From: Sciscionella marina DSM 45152
Lineage (GTDB): Bacteria; Actinomycetota; Actinomycetes; Mycobacteriales; Pseudonocardiaceae
Reading direction: 5' to 3'
Length of the DNA stretch: 64,000 nucleotides
Assembly: GCF_000379465.1 (NCBI RefSeq)
Contig: NZ_KB905465.1
Location: 62,001-126,000 of the forward strand
The translations under genes and the position numbers were made by a program. This document shows, piece by piece, positions 62,888 to 64,000 of the stretch (position 1 is the first letter of the stretch; each line of letters starts with the position of its first letter). The notes beneath the pieces were generated by a model, which saw only the letters and a program-made list of their open reading frames with translations, was not told where the DNA came from and ran no database searches.

Positions 62888-62896
62888 CAGCCCGGC

Positions 62897-63751
62897 TCAG
62901 CCGCCCAGTTTGGCGACCGGTCCGTGGTGCACGGTGCGGACCTTGTAGTCGGCATCGTGGTATTTCTTCGCCCCCGATTCGTAGACCACGTACAGCTCGC
63001 CCTTCGCGATCGCCAGATCCTCGGACATGTTCGGGGCCACGATGCGTTTGCCGACCGGTCCCTGGCGCGCGTCGACGGTGAGTTCGCTGTCGTTGTTGCG
63101 CCCGAACGAACGGCTCCACACGAAGTTCTTCGGGGTGATCGCCATGCCCTGTACCTTCGCAGGCACCTTGAACGAGGAACCGTCGTATTTCGGCTGTTCC
63201 TTGGCGTCGAGGGTGTAGCGGTACACGGTTCCCTCGTTCTTTTCGTCGAAGGTGCCGGCGTAGAGTTTGTCGCCCGAGATCTCCATGAAGGAGCTCGCCT
63301 TCAGATGCGAGATCCCGGAGTTCTTGATCGTCGAACCGTTCTTCGCCTTGGCGATCGCGTCCTTGGAGTACCGGATCACCTGTTTGTCGCTGCCTTTGGT
63401 GCTGGACACCCACAGGTAGTGCTTGCTCTCCGCGAGGGTTCCGGCGTGGCCCTTGTCGTCCAGTACGAGGGTTTTCTGCTGTTTGCTGGTCTTGCGGTCC
63501 AGGATCGCGATGCGCGCGTTGCCGCCCCCCTCATGGTAGTAGGAGACGACCATCGCGTCCTGCTCGGGCAGATAGGCCAGCCCCTGCGGCACAGAGGGCG
63601 TGGTGTCGAGATAGGGGATTTTCGCGGCACCACGGCTGAACGTGGAGTAGTACTGCTTGTACCGCGGCGGGTCATCGGCGTTCGCGGTCGCGGCGGGCAG
63701 GATCGTGGCGAGCAGCGCGGCACCGGCCGCTGCGGCTATGAGGTTTCGCAT
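62897..63751 (-). CDS. Secreted protein, beta-propeller-like, function unknown
   Basis: A 284-residue exported protein: MRNLIAAAAGAALLATILPAATANA is a Sec signal peptide with an ANA cleavage site. The mature part is built of repeated strands such as QGLAYLPEQDAMVVSYY, HYLWVSSTKGSDKQVIRYS, DKLYAGTFDEKNEGTVYRY and GMAITPKNFVWSRSFGRN, which resemble blades of an NHL- or quinoprotein-like propeller. There is no catalytic motif and no membrane anchor. Its stop is nine bases from that of the MBL gene (converging). Confidence 0.75.
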   Translation of the reverse strand: MRNLIAAAAGAALLATILPAATANADDPPRYKQYYSTFSRGAAKIPYLDTTPSVPQGLAYLPEQDAMVVSYYHEGGGNARIAILDRKTSKQQKTLVLDDKGHAGTLAESKHYLWVSSTKGSDKQVIRYSKDAIAKAKNGSTIKNSGISHLKASSFMEISGDKLYAGTFDEKNEGTVYRYTLDAKEQPKYDGSSFKVPAKVQGMAITPKNFVWSRSFGRNNDSELTVDARQGPVGKRIVAPNMSEDLAIAKGELYVVYESGAKKYHDADYKVRTVHHGPVAKLGG

Positions 63752-63864
63752 GTGTCCAGCATCACGATTGTCCGATTCCCCGGCAACATCCGTTCTGCGA
63801 TGTTCACCCATCCATTGGTCGGTGGTGTCAGAACTTAGGGACTATTGCGGCATGACTTGTCCGG

Positions 63865-64000
63865 CTACGTCGTGGCCCGGGCGACGGTGTGCACGTAGAG
63901 GTTTGTGAGCCGTCGGTGCACGATCCGCCAGCCTTCGGGTCGCCGCTCCAGAGTGTCGTGGAACAGGCCCGCGGCGATGACGTTCGCCGGTTCCCCGGTT
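63865..64000 (-). CDS. SnoaL/NTF2-like protein, N-terminal part outside the window
   Basis: The last 44 codons of a leftward gene end at TAG 63867-63865. The decoded end EPANVIAAGLFHDTLERRPEGWRI followed by VHRRLTNLYVHTVARATT matches the closing strands of SnoaL-like/nuclear-transport-factor-2-fold proteins (GWRIVHR-x-x). The beginning lies beyond base 64000. Function cannot be inferred; the fold is used by isomerases, hydratases and ketosteroid-binding proteins. Confidence 0.65.
   Translation of the reverse strand, partial: TGEPANVIAAGLFHDTLERRPEGWRIVHRRLTNLYVHTVARATT

Noticed and set aside
1-64000. CRISPR arrays, tRNA and rRNA genes, prophage
   Set aside because: No regularly spaced repeats, cloverleaf-like sequences or phage structural/integrase genes were recognised by eye.

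Overview
The window is a high-GC actinomycete chromosome segment. Several signs point this way: the codon use, a mycothiol-dependent DinB-type enzyme, an F420-type luciferase-like oxidoreductase, two 13E12-type DUF222/HNH proteins, an MbtH protein, DmdR/IdeR-like iron boxes and many leaderless or ATGA-coupled genes. A member of the Pseudonocardiales is plausible, but the sequence alone does not settle the genus.

Layout. 1-3.7 kb: end of a GNAT gene, the rsmD-coaD operon and a HelD-type RNA-polymerase helicase with a U-tract terminator. 3.7-7.6 kb: an AT-richer gap, a DUF222/HNH gene, a mycothiol-dependent enzyme, a decayed LysE-type exporter, and a divergent SDR/MarR pair. 7.8-13.1 kb: a two-gene operon of a Pls/PosA-type membrane NRPS (A-T-six TM segments-three soluble domains, hand-read lysine-like code) translationally coupled to an M1 metallopeptidase. 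This looks like a poly(amino acid) synthetase with its own degrading enzyme. 13-23.5 kb: a broken methyltransferase, an amidohydrolase, pyruvate carboxylase, a secreted S1 protease, an acyl-CoA ligase and a PoxB-type pyruvate oxidase. 23.6-27.2 kb: an iron-boxed heterodimeric ABC half-transporter pair. 27.2-34.3 kb: an accessory stretch with a TetR/TetX-like pair and twin operators, a small membrane protein plus winged-helix regulator, a decayed IS5-type element, a second HNH gene, a frameshifted SRPBCC gene behind an unusual promoter/operator, and an LLM oxidoreductase.

34.3-54.1 kb: a hydroxamate siderophore cluster. One divergent iron-boxed promoter region drives, leftward, ornithine N-hydroxylase, a 5258-residue five-module NRPS, panD, a ferric-siderophore lipoprotein and MbtH, and, rightward, a hydroxyornithine formyltransferase. 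The hand-read specificities are X-Ser-(N-methyl)X-beta-Ala-(Orn-like), with X being the same residue in modules 1 and 3, probably a formylated or hydroxylated ornithine. panD in the operon would supply the beta-alanine for module 4. 54.2-64 kb: an MDR-type ABC transporter behind a MerR-type 19-bp-spacer promoter, an AlaX editing protein, a LapA-like membrane protein, an aldehyde dehydrogenase/TetR pair, PAP2 and histidine phosphatases, an Sfp-type phosphopantetheinyl transferase (a candidate activator of both NRPSs), an MBL hydrolase, a secreted protein and a truncated SnoaL-like gene.

How the parts work together: iron limitation should switch on both the siderophore cluster and the 23.6-kb transporter through DmdR/IdeR-type boxes. 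The Pls-like and siderophore synthetases both need phosphopantetheinylation, which the 61.3-kb transferase could provide. Four decayed genes and one IS show active gene loss. No tRNA, rRNA or CRISPR array was seen.
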